Shown: positions 25,801 to 39,827 of the stretch, one piece after another
How positions within the stretch are numbered: the first letter of the stretch is position 1
Layout: each line of letters starts with the position of its first letter
Source: Sipunculus nudus
Lineage: Eukaryota > Annelida > Sipuncula > Golfingiida > Sipunculidae
Assembly (NCBI GenBank): GCA_026874595.1
Contig: CM049318.1
Coordinates: forward strand, 28,608,956 to 28,672,955
Direction of reading: 5' to 3'
DNA length: 64,000 nucleotides
Made by a program: the position numbers and the translations under genes
The notes under the pieces: generated by a model
What the model was told of the DNA's origin: nothing
What the model saw: the letters and a program-made list of their open reading frames with translations, nothing else
Databases searched by the model: none

Positions 25801-25820
25801 GTATATGTATATATATACAT
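25740..25820. repeat. (TA)n array, B intron 4 (distal)
   Basis: Lies shortly before exon 5, matching arrays at 39768-39825 in C and 51066-51145 in D. Confidence 0.95.
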
Positions 25821-26477
25821 AAATGACAAAACTGTTTATTTTGCAGTTTCAACATTATGCTACTCTTTATATTGTAATCCTCGCTTTTCAGGAATCTCCC
25901 GCTCGTTTGTATTTCGTCAATGGTTGTGATAACGCTGCTCTATGTCGCCACTAATATGGCCTACTGTTCTGTCATGACTGTGGAGGAACTAATAGCGTCC
26001 CCTGGTGTCACTCTGGTGCGTTAGGGGTTTTCTTGGGGGGGGGGGGCATTTTCTTAAAGAATAATCAAATCGGATCCGATTTAATTATTATGCCCATAAA
26101 AAGGAATTGTGTATGCTGCTGAGAGATTAAAATTAAACATAGACGATGGGAATGTTTATGCTAAGTCTGTAAATGTACATTAACTATAAAGAAGGCGAAA
26201 TACTCTGAGCAAATTCAGTAAAGGACAATATTTGTAATAAAAAGTACAACTTTTATAAACCATACAACTGATAGACACATTTAAAAAAAAGGCATGCACT
26301 TAAGATTCAAAAGTAGGCCGGAATAAGAGTGTGGTCAAATTATATAATTTTAAGAATCAGATATGTACAGCTAGGATTACAACTAAATCATAAAACAGCC
26401 AGTTTCACAAATATATACTGCATTTCTAGCTCAGTTATCAAGACACTTCAAATTAGAATATAATCTGAGAACCATAA

Positions 26478-26484
<7 letters not shown>

Positions 26485-26537
<53 letters not shown>
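26485..26537. repeat. (TA)n array, B intron 5
   Basis: Positional counterpart of 39075-39112 in C and the short 50635-50660 array in D. Confidence 0.95.
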
Positions 26538-26541
<4 letters not shown>

Positions 26542-28366
26542 TCTAATAATATATTTGTATTACTGGAACAAAACACAACCGGGATATAGATGATATATAT
26601 CTACTCAAACTATTATGGACGTTTCATATTTCAGACTTTTGCTGAGAGAACCCTGGGTCCTTATACCTAGGTCATAGCTTTGTGTGTTTTTTCCTTTCAA
26701 TTACTGGTTTTCTGTCCACCGCAGTTTTGGCTCTATCTTGGTAAGTCATGAACTCATTTCTAGTATTACCTAATTTAAACATTCTTAATCAATTTAAACT
26801 GATTAACCTTACATTGCACGTTTTCAATCAGAATGATCTTCGGTATGAGCCGCCAGGGTTCGCTGCCACGAGTCCTTGGAATGTTGCACGTTGAGAGGAG
26901 AAGTACATTACCGGCAATTACGTACATGGTACAAGGATATTTTGACGCATGAATTTCATCACCTGTCACAAGCGTTTATGTAATTAATAAGAAAATACAT
27001 GTACACGTAAATAGTTTTAATTTTAATTTCACGTCTTTCTCACCGAAACCAGTTTAGATTAATACTTTAAGATATAACAAGATCACAGATGTGAATTTCA
27101 TGCAGTTATTAGAAAAGATATCGAGGGCATTAAGTTATGTTCTTAATAGCAGCTCGGCATTGTCCTATGAATCATGGCCGTATGTAAATTGGACCATATC
27201 ATTGTACATTTTCGAATGTTCAAACAATGCGTACACCGCTTTTCCGTAATAAGAGGCCCATGTAGCTTGACCTTTCTTTAGCTGTTGCCTCTTTAACTTT
27301 TATTTTTATATGAGATATTTTAACTTATTGCGCATGTGATAATAGGTCATCTTTACATCCGGGTAACCAATATCTACGACATCATGGCTTACAAGCACTT
27401 TATTAATATGCTAGGCGACATCATAGGAATTTCGACTTGGTTCTACTTCAGATGGAAGGGACCGAATGCCAAAAGACCATTTAAGGCACGCCCAAATTTT
27501 TGTTATGTTTAGTAATTTAAATATACATGTATATGACAAACATATTGTCCTATAGTAACACGTTAGCTGTTTTTTGTTGGTAACATGCATGCCTGTGTGT
27601 AAGCAAAACATGTTATCTCCAAGAGGGAAAGACAGAGGTTACTGATATGCTATCAAAAATTAGTTTCTGCAGCCTGAAACTTTAGAGTACGATAAACTTT
27701 TTTTTATGATTTATGACTTATGAAATAACAAAGCTGGTTAATGACACCAGATTAATATTCTTGTATGAGATATTAAATTTCAGTTCTCGTTACCATTCTG
27801 CTATTAAAGATTAAACTGTCTGACGAGATAGGCGCTTTCATTCCATACTTTCTCATCTAAACTATATTTTTTAAACTATATTATTAATAATAGGAAATTT
27901 ATGTTGAGATTACTACCTCGTAAACTGTAGATACCGTTTGTTGTCCCGGTGGTGGTTTTTCTGTCCATGACCTCCATGTTGTTGCTGGCCATCATTCGAT
28001 CCCCGGTAGTTTATGGTTTAGGTCTTGGCGTCTTTCCCCATATATCTCCTAGAAAAGAACTTTCTCAGTCGGTCAAGTGGTTTCCGAAAGGCCATGGGTA
28101 ATATTTATTTCCATTTAAAGTACTTGTGTGACTTAAAAAAGGAGAATTTTGTATCTTTGTAACCACTTTTCATGTTTAAAAAGGATCTTATGAATATACT
28201 TTTAAATGAATATTAAAGCTCACTAAGGAATGACGATAATATTTATGCGTTAATGTATATTAGTGTATAGTTTGCTTGGTTTTGCTGATATGCATTTTGC
28301 TTTCTTTCATTTTCTTACAATCGTTTCAGTATGCAACCTTCTATAAACTTCTAGTTGAAATATAAA

Positions 28367-28431
<65 letters not shown>
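28367..28431. repeat. (TA)n array, B intron 9
   Basis: About 32 units; a second array of about 27 units at 28638-28692 abuts exon 10. C has 37236-37270, and D has 48770-48802 and 48866-48900 in the same intron. Confidence 0.95.
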
Positions 28432-28435
<4 letters not shown>

Positions 28436-28634
28436 CAGTGTAATACATTAAAGTTCAATTAATCACAATGAAAGTGCTCTACCGTGCAGGGGAGCAATAA
28501 TAAAATAAATTATATGAAATCAATCTAATTATACACAGTATACATGTTTTTATGCATCAGTAGCGATAATCTGTGGATATGCAGTTTTTCTTTAAGAATA
28601 GAAAGCGCTCAATGTTTAAAACAGAGCACCGTAG

Positions 28635-28696
<62 letters not shown>

Positions 28697-30534
28697 TATT
28701 ACATGCAAACGTTTTTAATATAAAAATTCTTCTTTTTCAGATACTTTTACTTTTTACATACAAAAACTGATGCGAGTTGTCCCAGCACACCGCAGCGAGC
28801 CGGACTCTGAAGCCCAATAAGAAGATATTGGATCCACTAATATACTCGACAGACATATCCTTAATACATATGGTAAATTGGTATCTGACAAATTGTCCAA
28901 TGCAGTGTCATTTTGTGTCTTCTCGGCAGGACAAACTGTCCTGAACGGACAAGTACATTAGGTACGTCCTCATCAGAAGTAGATCAGGTATGTTTGTTTG
29001 TGCGTCTATAAAACCTACGCCAGGTTGGTTCCGAATGATTTAATAAAGTTGGTGAAAGATAGACCATAAACTAGGAAACAATTACTGAAGGTTTAGAATA
29101 ATTTGTGATAAAGTTAGGGGATCACGATTTGGATGCAATAAATGCTGCCCGTTTTAGCGATAATTAGAACTCGACTTATTATTAGTTGTTGTCCTTTTTT
29201 CCCGTTAATGTATTGCATCTTGAAGTGCTATATTCATTATTCATTAGGAATTTTAATGATTCTGCGATCCCAAAATGACCTGTAACTCTTCAAAAATGTT
29301 ATCTTTACATTGATTAAGATGTTTTAGTTTTCGGCAATGAAATAGTTTGCCGTCTTAACCCCATTACTTGGAGGGAATTTTAGCCATGGTGGATCACGTA
29401 TAACACTCCTTGTTTTACGGTATTACTAAATCAGAAAGATAAATCAGTTCTAAATTGTGTTTTATCTGGAAATCCAGTACTGTATATAGCACATGACAGG
29501 TTATGAATGTAAATTAACAGTACTGAGTGTTAAAACATGTTAAAACAAAGTGTATGTTTATATGACAATGTATGACTGACCCATATGAAAATATACTGGA
29601 ATCTTGCTTTATTTCAATTGTCAGAATACGACACATATGAATATGTATTCCGACAATTTATATTTCATGTTGTCATGATATAACCTCAATATATGAAAAT
29701 TTATTACAATATGACCCAAGCATTTGTAAACAATTTGAAACTATATTCTCAACAGACTATTGAGCTCTCCTTCCATTATTATGATTGATACAAATGTTAG
29801 TATTTGAACGTTATCTGCGTTGTCGCAAAATTTGTGCTGAATGAAAGACGCTTGATTAGCATTTTAGGGTGCACCATAAGCACGTGAAATGATGATTATT
29901 TTTGCCTATTTGGCTTCAATTTTATATTGGCCAAACTATCAAAAATTAGAAACGTAATGTTATGGTAGGTATAAAGGGCAAATAAATGTAAAGTACCTAT
30001 ACTGTTAATGGCGGCAACAGGACAAGAGATTAGTTGATGATTCTATGATGAAACTATGTTTCAGTAACAAATGTGTTTACACGGAGCCTTTTGTTTGACC
30101 TACAGTTGAGGTAATGTTTTGGCTGTTCAGTATTAATTTAGCAGTGCTCAGTCACGTATATTATCAATTAAAGCCTTGGGATGGCAGGACAAGAAGGTAG
30201 GCGTTGACGCGATTGCAAGGACTAGGACGTGGAATCCAATGGCTCGAGTTTGAATTTTCCCTCGGACACGAATAAGGCATACTCTACTTCAATCTCTGCC
30301 AGCGACGGGTTTGTTTTATTTTGCATTTGTTTTATCGCAAATTATTAAAGTATCTCGTCTTTAAAGCAGAGGTTATGCTTGGAGTTCTTAAATGTATTAT
30401 GGGCTATTTAAAAATACACCGTACTGGATTGAAGGGACAGAACACAGCCGATGACGGTCATATGAAGAGACGCATGCTGGTGGAACAATTCTATTTAAGT
30501 TCTATTGATTACTCGGTTAATGAACTGTGTTTGC

Positions 30535-31566
30535 CATTTATACTATGGCATTAACGGGCCTATTTCTTTCAGCATGTAACAGACTAAACACCTGCGGAAT
30601 TGACCCTTTATGAATCATGCTGAATGGTGCGTGCCCTGGATAATAAATAAATAAATAAATAACATCAGTGCCAATACCTTCACGTGATGTTTACTTGAAT
30701 ATCTAAAAGGTATATTCAGTTTTTGGATCGCCCTTGAGTAGATTCTTTTAATTCGGTATTTTCTTTCGTGCCGGTGGTTTGAGTCTTTTTTTATATAAAT
30801 GAGGGCGTCCTATCTTCAATAAGAACTTACCCGGATAGGAACAATACTGCACCATTTATTAAAGCTACGGCCGACAAATAAACAAATATAGGTATAACCA
30901 AAGCTGCAGCCCCAGAACTTCTCTGTCCAAACGTCTTAAACACAACCATAAGAAAACAATTATTCTCTTAATTCCCTATCCACATATAGCAAGAACACTC
31001 TCAGAGATTATTATCCTAGCTGGTTTTCCTCGCGGCTACGATAAAATTATGAAATATTTAGGGGCTGGGTACGTGTAATACAGGTTATTTTTGGGTGAAA
31101 ATAAATTTATAAGACATTAACTAAAAAGAATGTAGACTAATAATTGACAGTCATCAACCACCTCCCATTACCCCTAAATAAATTACGTCTGCAAAATGAG
31201 AAGAAACCAGATCTTCAACGGAAATTTTGTTGCAACGTATAGGGTTGTGAGCATTGTCAATGATGAAATACCATCTAGGTTTTAATATTCCCATCACCTT
31301 TACTTGTATTTTGTGATTTCGTTTTGTAAACTCAAAACTTATATCGACACTGGTTTATGTAACTATTTTATATTAATGCGCTCTACTTTGCCACAGCAGA
31401 GTTATAAATGGTTTGGCATAGCTCTTAGGTGTACCAGTTCATCAACCCAACACAATATCCCTTTATAAACGTAACTCACTACGGCTGCAACATGAGACAA
31501 AACTAGATCTTCAACGGTAATATTGTTGCAACGTATAGGGTTGTGAGCAGTGTCAATGATGAAATA
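30535..31566 (-). pseudogene. Relic H: exons 5-5-6-7 of an A-type SLC7 copy
   Basis: On the minus strand three exon types appear in gene order. Exon 5 is present twice: 31566-31480 ends VEDLVLSHVAAV followed by a preserved gtgagt donor, and 31280-31180 is more decayed. Exon 6 at 30934-30831 is fully open for its normal 104 nt (TFGQRSSGAAALVIPIF... FLS) with acceptor and gtaag donor intact. Exon 7 at about 30631-30535 reads FSMIHKGSIPQVFSLLHAE but has TAA near its end (30538-30540) and a gc in place of the gt donor. Intron sequence after exon 7 also matches gene A intron 7 (about 13770-13830). Exons 1-4 and 8-10 are not seen. Confidence 0.8.
31060..31340 (-). repeat. Inverted copy of the 18955-19275 segment
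   Basis: Read in reverse complement, this block runs gttttgagtttacaaaacga ... ggggtaatgggaggtggttg, as at 18975-19150 on the plus strand. It includes the exon 5 relic. Confidence 0.8.
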
Positions 31567-31707
31567 TATGTCATAGGTAAAATTCGCGCTTTAATATAAA
31601 ATAGTTACATAAACCAGTGTCGATATTAGTCTTGAATTTACAAAACGAAATCCCCAAGGACAAGTGAAGGTGATGGGAATATTAAAACATGGATGGTACA
31701 TCCCTAT
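31262..31707. repeat. Foldback with arms of about 120 bp
   Basis: The arm 31262-31382 (ending actattttatattaatgcg) is complementary to 31588-31707 (starting cgctttaatataaaatagtt). The roughly 200-bp spacer contains the second exon 5 relic. It arose by local inverted duplication of the relic's flank. Confidence 0.7.
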
Positions 31708-32169
31708 AAAGTTAATGACCAACAGTACATAGTTTAACAATTTTAAATCGTCCAATGTCACAGACCAATCATTAATACATGCACAATTTAATAGTTCCTA
31801 GTATTTTGTAAATTACCAAATCCCTTGTGAAATATATTCATTATGTAGTGGCGTCTGTTACAATGACGCCACTACATATGGATACAATGAAAATGGTAAT
31901 GGCTCAATACCTCTGTATTGAAGAAAAATACCACATATTGCGCAACAAAAGCAACCCATCACAGATTAGTCTCAACAAACGTTATGAACATATTTCAAAA
32001 TGCCGCCTCTCCTCGAGGCCACTAAACCCCGCTAAAAATTAACAGGAACAGCTGGGTGCCTGTGTTATGCAACAGTTACCTGACGATCGCCGGAGTGTAA
32101 ACATCAGCTTCACCTTACCGTTGAAACCAAGAGTTGTAACTCGATGCAAAGTCAACGTGTTTAAAATAC

Positions 32170-32170
<1 letters not shown>

Positions 32171-32213
<43 letters not shown>
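32171..32213. repeat. (TA)n microsatellite
   Basis: About 21 TA units in the spacer between the arms. Confidence 0.95.
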
Positions 32214-32217
<4 letters not shown>

Positions 32218-33659
32218 CATAACATGTACGTATGGACGTAACCAGTATGATATCTGTACATCCAATTGAATGTTTTGATAAGCTCAACATGGCACGGATA
32301 TGAATATGCACGATGTTTAGCATAATTGACCTATCCACCACAGCCAAAATGCTCCGCCCTTTTAACTTATTATTGTAATTAGCCCTCAGAACGCTCCTTC
32401 ACATATGGACTTCCATGCCCATGGAAGCGAGTGCTGCGTAGAACATAATAAAGGGCGATGACGCAAGACGCCGTATTGACTGACGTAATCAACCTGTGCC
32501 GCCTGACCATTGTTTACTATATAGCAGTCATATATGAACTGTCTTGCAGTATATTGGATTATTTGTCTCATACGAATTACTTGCCAGGTATTTTTCACTC
32601 GATAGGCGGAATAATGGCTCCCACAACATATGGCCTAGAACTTTTCATGCTCTCTCTTTCGAATAAAAAAGTTTCCCGGAAAACTTGCCGCTATGGGTAC
32701 AGGTAGTATTTACAGACTACACGTGTTCTATTTGACAGAGCTCTGTCAAATTATGCAAAATTTTGTTTTTGTCAGAAGATAGACGCTTTACAATGTCAAA
32801 GGACACCGGATTTGTTGCTCGTTAGTCCCATGCTTATGATTATTCATTGAATGAATATGCAAATAAGATCGCATAGAGTTCATGGTTAGGTCAATTAGTT
32901 CTGCACCTGAAACTTTTCATGTCAATCAAGAGAGTGACATCCTAGAAGTGGTCAGGTTTGCTTTTTTGCCTGCAAATCCTCAGATATACCATACTTTTCT
33001 TCAAGCTTTCTCTAAGACGGGAAATCTTTAATCAGGTAAACTTTAAGAGCTGATGTAAACCCTTTCTTATCAGTTTGGGTGGACAATAAGAGTGGATATG
33101 ATGCAGAAAGGCCAATGTTTGGTATTGCTAATTAAACTAAATAGACATTTTACTGTGTCAGAGGAATCTTTATTACCCTGTTACTTGAGTATCAAGTAAA
33201 GGGATGAATAAGCATGGTTCATGCACTCATGGTATGAACTTATGCAGCACAAAAGTGAGTCTTTGTGACTGTAAGATCAAAGTAGGCCTATCAGTTCAAC
33301 ATAAATTTATTGCCTACTGATGAATGTATTTAGGGCATTAATTATCACAGGCACATCAAACCTGTGTGGAAGGCTGGCCGGAGTATGTGTAGGTACATTA
33401 GTCTGCACGATCAATTAGTACGCACGATCCCATGCTTATATAGTTGAGGGTCAAGTAGCCTATAATCATGATCATCAGTCAGTAAAACATATATGATCTT
33501 TGTTCATTAGGCGGATTGTTGTCATCAATAGTGGAATATTATTAAAGAATTAATAGTTATTCTTATAGTTAATAATCTAAACACAATAAATTAGACTAAG
33601 AACATTACATTAAAATAGGATACTACTTCAGATGGACAAATCGATGAATTTCCCTCATT

Positions 33660-33795
33660 AGCTGGGGAAAAGTGCCCACTTTACAAAATATAGCGGTGCC
33701 CACATAAGCTAAACATAATAAAGAGAAAAAAATTGGGACTGGCCAAAAGTGACCACCTTATAGTGGTGCCCACTTTATGCAGGTGTCAACTATGA
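33660..33795. repeat. gtgcccac / tatag repeat cluster
   Basis: Two imperfect units, agtgcccactttacaaaat ... gcggtgcccac and aagtgaccaccttatagtgg ... tgcccactttat. The same phrase (ctttatagaggtgcccacta) occurs at 18014-18033 and 47018-47037 beside the duplicated 450-bp segments. It is a short dispersed repeat of unknown class. Confidence 0.55.
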
Positions 33796-35049
33796 GAGGT
33801 GATTCTTTCTGTTGTGGTTTGATTCTTTGAGGTCAAACATAGTATACGTATATTTTTTCACTCCTGAACAGTCAATTTAACTTAAGTAAACACTCTCTAT
33901 TGTTGAACTTTTGATAAAAATCAAGGAAAATTGAGCAATTTTCGATTTTCTGTAATGATTGTTCAAAGAGTATACAGTGCCAGAAATGTAATACAAATCC
34001 AAACAAATGAGGGTTAATGCAAACTGTGACATTAACTTGATTATTTGCATATTTAAGAAGCTTAAACTGGACCTTTCCACTTTTATTGGCTTTATATTCT
34101 TTTCTATAGCCAATCAACCTTATTGAACGTTTACTTCAGAATATTTCTAAGATATTTTTTTTTATTTCATAATTATGAAACAACATTTTAAGTTTAAATA
34201 TAAGTACGACGAAGAAATTATGAACAAAGGTATAGATGCCTTTAAACCATATGACCGCAGTCTAAATAGTATTAAAAAAATAAGGGAAAATGTGGTGTAT
34301 ACAAGGGTTGTAAAAGTTTTCCAGCAGTTAAATGATATCTTAATACCAATCCACGCGAGTTAAATCATGATTGTCAGAATACCCAGAGATTCCCTAGTGC
34401 ACTCGAACATAAATCACCTCCGTGTGACCTAAAATAGGAAAGAGTCCTTTCTTGGTATCTCCTTGGAGAATCTGATGTTAACGCGAGAACACACATATAT
34501 AATATATGTTTTGTTTGTGTACTATTTCGTGCATCGTTATCGCGCATTAAACAAAGGCGCACCGTCTATTGGTCTTCGTTTCAAACACATCTTCGTAGAC
34601 TCCCCAGTTATACATATTATATAATATTTATTTACCAATAATCCGATTATGTTAAAATATAGAGAAATAACGTTCGGGAAATGAGCAAAAAAACACATAT
34701 ACTTATTTTGTCTACATCTACTCCCAGGAAAAGCAGACTTAGGGAAAAAATCATTGAAAGGAGATTTCCAAATATATGCACCAACGCCATTTATTGTGTA
34801 TATGGTTTCATGCACCTAATCGGCATCTTAGAAGCCTTGGCTTTTTATTTGTCGTAGGCATCTATGAGACATATGATATTTTGCAATTGTAGACATCTGA
34901 CAAATCTTTTGTAAAAAAATTATTATTACACGTCTACCAATATTCCCGGGTTACCATACCATATCAAATTACCATATTACCAAATCATCTTAATAAAGAC
35001 TTTTTTCCCGCAAGCTGTCGGGTTCTCGGACGTCCTCAGTAGTGAAGGA

Positions 35050-35215
35050 CAAGGGGCACCCAAACGCTTGTGTAAAAGAGACTTCAACACAGTTAGTCTG
35101 TTAAAGATACGGCATACCGATCAAATGACACTACCAATCACAATGACAAGGGAGCCAAGTACCCGAATGCTTTGGTAAAAGAGACTTCAACAAGGCTAGT
35201 CTTTAAAAATGTGAC
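35050..35215. repeat. Imperfect direct repeat, period about 105 bp
   Basis: The phrase gtaaaagagacttcaacaca / gttagtctgttaaagat at 35071-35108 repeats as gtaaaagagacttcaacaag / gctagtctttaaaaat at 35174-35210. A weaker third piece is at 35709-35728. Confidence 0.6.
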
Positions 35216-36902
35216 ATCCATTTGCAATACTTATTTTGTAAGTAACAGACTAGCATGGCAATTCAAAAGCTTTACATATCAAATTATTGTGACATACAAC
35301 AAGTTGGCATTTAACTGAACTGTTGTAATGTCCATTAGTTGTTATTTATGAACCGATGACAAAATATCGTAATTCCTTTAGCGGAGATAAACAGTCATTT
35401 TCAGACTCTGTTTTGACCCGGCGTCTAAAGAAAGCAGATATATATACAAGGATTATGTCATTAAAGAAATGTTTACCATGGCCGCCTTTCTTCAAGTGTA
35501 CAGAGGTCACAGTGACCCAACGATTCAGTTGGTTGACCATGATACATATTGTTTTCGTACATCAAACACCACAAAGTTTGATCAGGGCCTCATTTCAATG
35601 TCTAGTTAATGATATTGTTAAAAGAATACTGATATTTGCAAAAGCTTTGGCGAAACACCAGTTTAAAATGTCTGTACCGAAACCGTAGCTTACCTAATGC
35701 ATTTGTTGTAAAGAGACTTAATTTCTGAAACAGTAGCATACCCAAACATGTCCTATAACAAAACTGACATTATATTTCCGCTTTTGGATAGTTTGACCCA
35801 TTTAACGTTGAAGGCAACTAGGAAAAAAATGCCTTCATTTCACGTGTCTATGGTTGACCTAAAAATGCTTCCCAAGCGTCCTTTACTCAGCAGACTTTTA
35901 TGGAAAGCATCTAACGATCAAATACTTCACATATGAAATGTATTTATATGAAATCATAATAATGGAAGGACAGTTCAATAGTCTGTTGAGAATATATAGT
36001 GTCCCTTTGTTTACATTTGCTTAGGTCATATTGTAATATGTTTTCATATATTGTGATTGTATCCTGTCAACAGAAAATATGCATCGTCGAAATGTTTTCA
36101 TATATTGTGTCGTTTTCTGAAAATTGAAATTAAGTAGGATTTCAGTATGTTTTCATACGGACCAGTCGTACATTGACAATTCACATTATACTTCATTTAT
36201 CATGTTTAACACTCAGTACTGTTAATATGCTTGCATATCCTTTCATGAGCTATATATGGTATTGGATATCCGAAAAAAATAAAATAATTGAGAACTGATT
36301 TATCTTTCTGATTTAGTTATACCGTTAAACAAGGTCTGGTATACGTGATCCATCATGGCTAAAATTTCCCTCGAGTAATGGGTGTTAGAGGGCGTACTAT
36401 TTCATATTCGAAAATTAAATGATTTAAATCAATGTAAAAGTAACATTTTGAAGGGTTTACAGGTCATTTTGGGCTCGCAGAATCATTTAATTAAGTAATG
36501 TATTATGAAAATGGAATGCAATACATTAAGGGAACAACAAGGAAATCAATTAATAATGGAGGAGTGCTAATAATCGCTTAAACTGGCATAATTTTTTTGC
36601 ATTAAAATCGTTATCCCCTTACTTTATCACACATTATTCTAAAAGTCTGTAATTGTTTCCTAGTCTATGGTCTACCTTTCACCAACGTCATTGATATCAT
36701 TCGGAACCACTTTCATGGACACAAAAACATACAAAGCTGATCTGCTTCTCTGGAGGACGAGCCTAATGTACCTGTCCTTTCATAGAGTTTGCCTTGACTG
36801 GAAGACACAAAATTACACTGCATTGGACTATTTGTTAAATACCAATTTACCATATGTATTAAGTATATGTCTGTCGAGTATATGAATGGATCCAATGTCT
36901 TC

Positions 36903-37233
36903 TTATTGGGCTTCAGAGTCCGGCTCGCTCCGGTGTTCTGGGACAACTCGCAGCAGTTTTTGTATGGACCGTGTAAAAGTATCTAAAAAAACATCATTTT
37001 TATCTCATATATTAAATGTTTGAAACGTAATATATTTATTTATATAGGTTTCCAAGCTCTGTTTTAAACATTCAAGGCTTTCTATCATCTGTGAAAAACT
37101 TAATATCCTCAGAATATCGCTATTGATACATTAATACATATATACCTGTGTATAGTTAGATTGATTTCATATGGAATCATATTACTATGCTCCTCTGCAC
37201 GGTAGAGCATTTTCACCGTGATGTATTATATTG

Positions 37234-37272
<39 letters not shown>

Positions 37273-39070
37273 TTTTAACATTTATATATATACATTTTAA
37301 CAAGTAGTTTACAGTTGGTTGCATATACATTAATGCATAAGTTTTGTCGTCATTCTTTAGTGAGCTGTAATTTTTCATTTAAAAGTATACTCATAAGTTT
37401 CTTTTTAAACATAAAAAGCGGTTACAAAGAAGATATTTTTTAAATGAGTTACAAATTCTCTTTTTAATTCACACAAGTACTTTAAATGAGATAAAGATTA
37501 CCCATGGCCTTTCGGAAACCGCTTGACTGACTGAGAACGTTCTTTTCCAGGAGGTATATGGGGAAACATGCGAGGTAGACGCCAAGACCTATACCATAAA
37601 CTACCGGGGTTCGGACGATGGCCAGCACCAACATGGAGGTCATGAACAGACAAACCACCACCGGGATCACAAACGGTATCTACAGTTTAAGAAAGTAGAA
37701 TTTTCAACATACATTTCCTATTATCAACAAAATATAGTGTAGATGAGAAACTATGGAATGAAAGCGCTTATCTCGTCAGACAGTTAAATCTTTAATAGAA
37801 GAATGGTAACAAGAACTGAAATTTATTGTCTCATACAAGAATATTAATCTGGGGTCAATAATCAGCTTTGTTATCTCATAATTCATAATTCTCAAAAAAA
37901 AGTTAATTGTTCTCTTAAGTTCTAGGCTGCATAAACTAAACTTTTGATATCATATCAGAAACCTCTGTCTTTCCTTCTTGGAGATAACATATTTCGCTTA
38001 CACAAAAGCATGCATGTTACCAAAAAAAAAAAAAAAAAAAAAACAGGTAACATGTTACGATAGGACAACATGTTTGTCATATATATTTAAATTACTAAAC
38101 TTAACAAATATATTAGCGTGCCTTAAATGGTCGTTTGGCATTCGGTCTCTTCCATCTGAAGTAGAACCAAGTCGAAGTTCCAATGATGTCGCCTATCCTG
38201 TGTATAAACTGCCTGTAAACAATGATGTCGTAGATATTGGTCACCGGTATGTACAGATGACCTATTATCACCTGCGCAAAAAGTGAAAATATCTTATATA
38301 AAAAATAAAAGTTAAAGGGGCACCAGCTAAAGAAAGGTCAAGCATTATGGGCTTTAGAAGTAAAGATATTATGCCTCTTATTCCGGAAAAAACGGTGTAC
38401 GCATTGTTTGAACATTCGAAAATGTACAATGATATGGTCCAATAACATACGGCACTGATTCATAGGACAATGCTGAGCTGTTAATTAAGAATACTACTTA
38501 ATACCCTCGAAATTCCCATCCGTGATCTTGTTATATCTTAAGCGGTTTAACGTAATCGGTTTTGGTTAAAAAGATGTCAAATCAAAATTGAAATTATTTA
38601 CGTGTACATGTATTTTCTTAATAAATACATAAACGCTTGTGCTAGGAGATGAAATGACATGCGAAATAAATTCCTTGTACCATGTACGTAATGGCCGGTA
38701 ATGGACTTCTCCTCTCCATGTGCAACATTCCAAGGACTCGAGGCACCGAACCCTGGCGGCTCATACCGAAGATGATTCTGATTGAAAGCGTGCCATGTGA
38801 GGTAAAAACAGTTTAATAAATCGCTTTAGAAAGTTTAAATTAGGTAATTCTAGAAAAGAGTTTATGGCTTACCGAGATCCTGCCAAAACTGCGGTGTGCA
38901 GAAAACCAGTAATTGACAGGAAAACACACAAAGCCATGACCCATGTATAAGGACCGAGGGTTCTCTCAGCGAAAGTCTGAAACATGAAACGTCCATCATA
39001 GTTTTGAGTAGATATATATCATCTATATCCCCGTGGTGTTTTGTTCCATTAATACAAATATATTATTAGA

Positions 39071-39116
<46 letters not shown>

Positions 39117-39764
39117 TTGCGTTTGTTTATGTGTTTATAGTTCTCAGATTATATTCTAATTTGGTGAGTCTTGGTCACATATACCAGTTATGCAGTATAT
39201 GTTTGTGAAACTGGCTGGTGTATGATTTAGTTGTAATCTCATCTGTACATCTCTGATTCTTAAAATTATATAATTTGACCATACTCTTATTCCAGCCTAC
39301 TTTTGAATCTCAACTGCATGTTTTCTTTTAATGTGTGTATCTCTCTGTATTGTTTTAAAGTTTGGCCTTTTTGCTTGGAGTATTTCGCCTTCTTTATAGT
39401 TAATGTACATTTACAGACTTAGGCTTAACATTCATGTCATCATTGTATAATTTTAATCTCTCAGCAGCATACGCAAATCCTGTTTATGGGCATAATAATT
39501 ATATCCGATATGATTTGATTTTATTTTTAAGAAAACTTTTTTTTCCCATTCCCGAAAACCTCTAACGCACCAGAGCGACACCAGGGGACGCTACTAGTTC
39601 CTCCACAGTCATGACTGAAAAGTAGGCCATATTGGTGGCGACATAGAGCAGCGTGATCAAAACCATCGACGAAATACAGACAATCGGGAGATTCCTGAAA
39701 AGTGAGGATGGTTACAATATGAAGAGTAGCATAATATGGTTACTGAAAAATAAACAGTTGTGTC

Positions 39765-39827
<63 letters not shown>

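Larger units (their letters stand above)
20624..28820 (+). pseudogene. Pseudogene B: full-length unprocessed SLC7 light-chain copy
   Basis: All ten exons are recognisable: 20624-21075, 23461-23586, 24540-24644, 25108-25152, 25892-26015, 26635-26740, 26832-26928, 27336-27485, 27931-28097, 28741-28820. Compared with intact C and D it has many lesions: a 16-nt deletion in exon 1 after 20917, a 7-nt deletion near 21063, a 1-nt deletion in exon 3 (24561-24567), TGG to TAG at 26668-26670, 2 extra T in the run at 26687-26692, acceptor AG changed to AT at 27334-27335 before exon 8, and an 11-nt deletion in exon 9 near 28033. Introns are retained, so it arose by DNA duplication, not retroposition. Exons 2, 4, 5, 7 and 10 remain open. 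Intron 1 carries a LINE. Confidence 0.92.
19543..29790 (+). repeat. Left arm of a ~10-kb inverted duplication (contains pseudogene B)
   Basis: From the upstream flank (gatctgcattgcagacattt near 19570) through all ten exons to the 3' flank (ctcaacagactattgagct near 29750), this arm matches 35945-45100 read on the opposite strand. Differences are mainly insertions: a LINE in this arm (21086-23041) and a hAT-like element in the other (40760-41930). The arms are tail to tail with a spacer of about 6.15 kb. Confidence 0.85.
29790..35945. other. Spacer between the inverted arms
   Basis: Apart from the transporter relic at 30.5-31.6 kb, the foldback at 31.26-31.71 kb, a TA array at 32171-32213 and repeats at 33.66 and 35.05 kb, I see no gene. 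The frame at 34175-34363 (62 codons) is Lys/Tyr-rich without a recognisable domain and is probably chance. Confidence 0.5.

Noticed and set aside
34175-34363. 62-codon Lys/Tyr-rich frame
   Set aside because: No family, no splice context and AT-rich chance composition.
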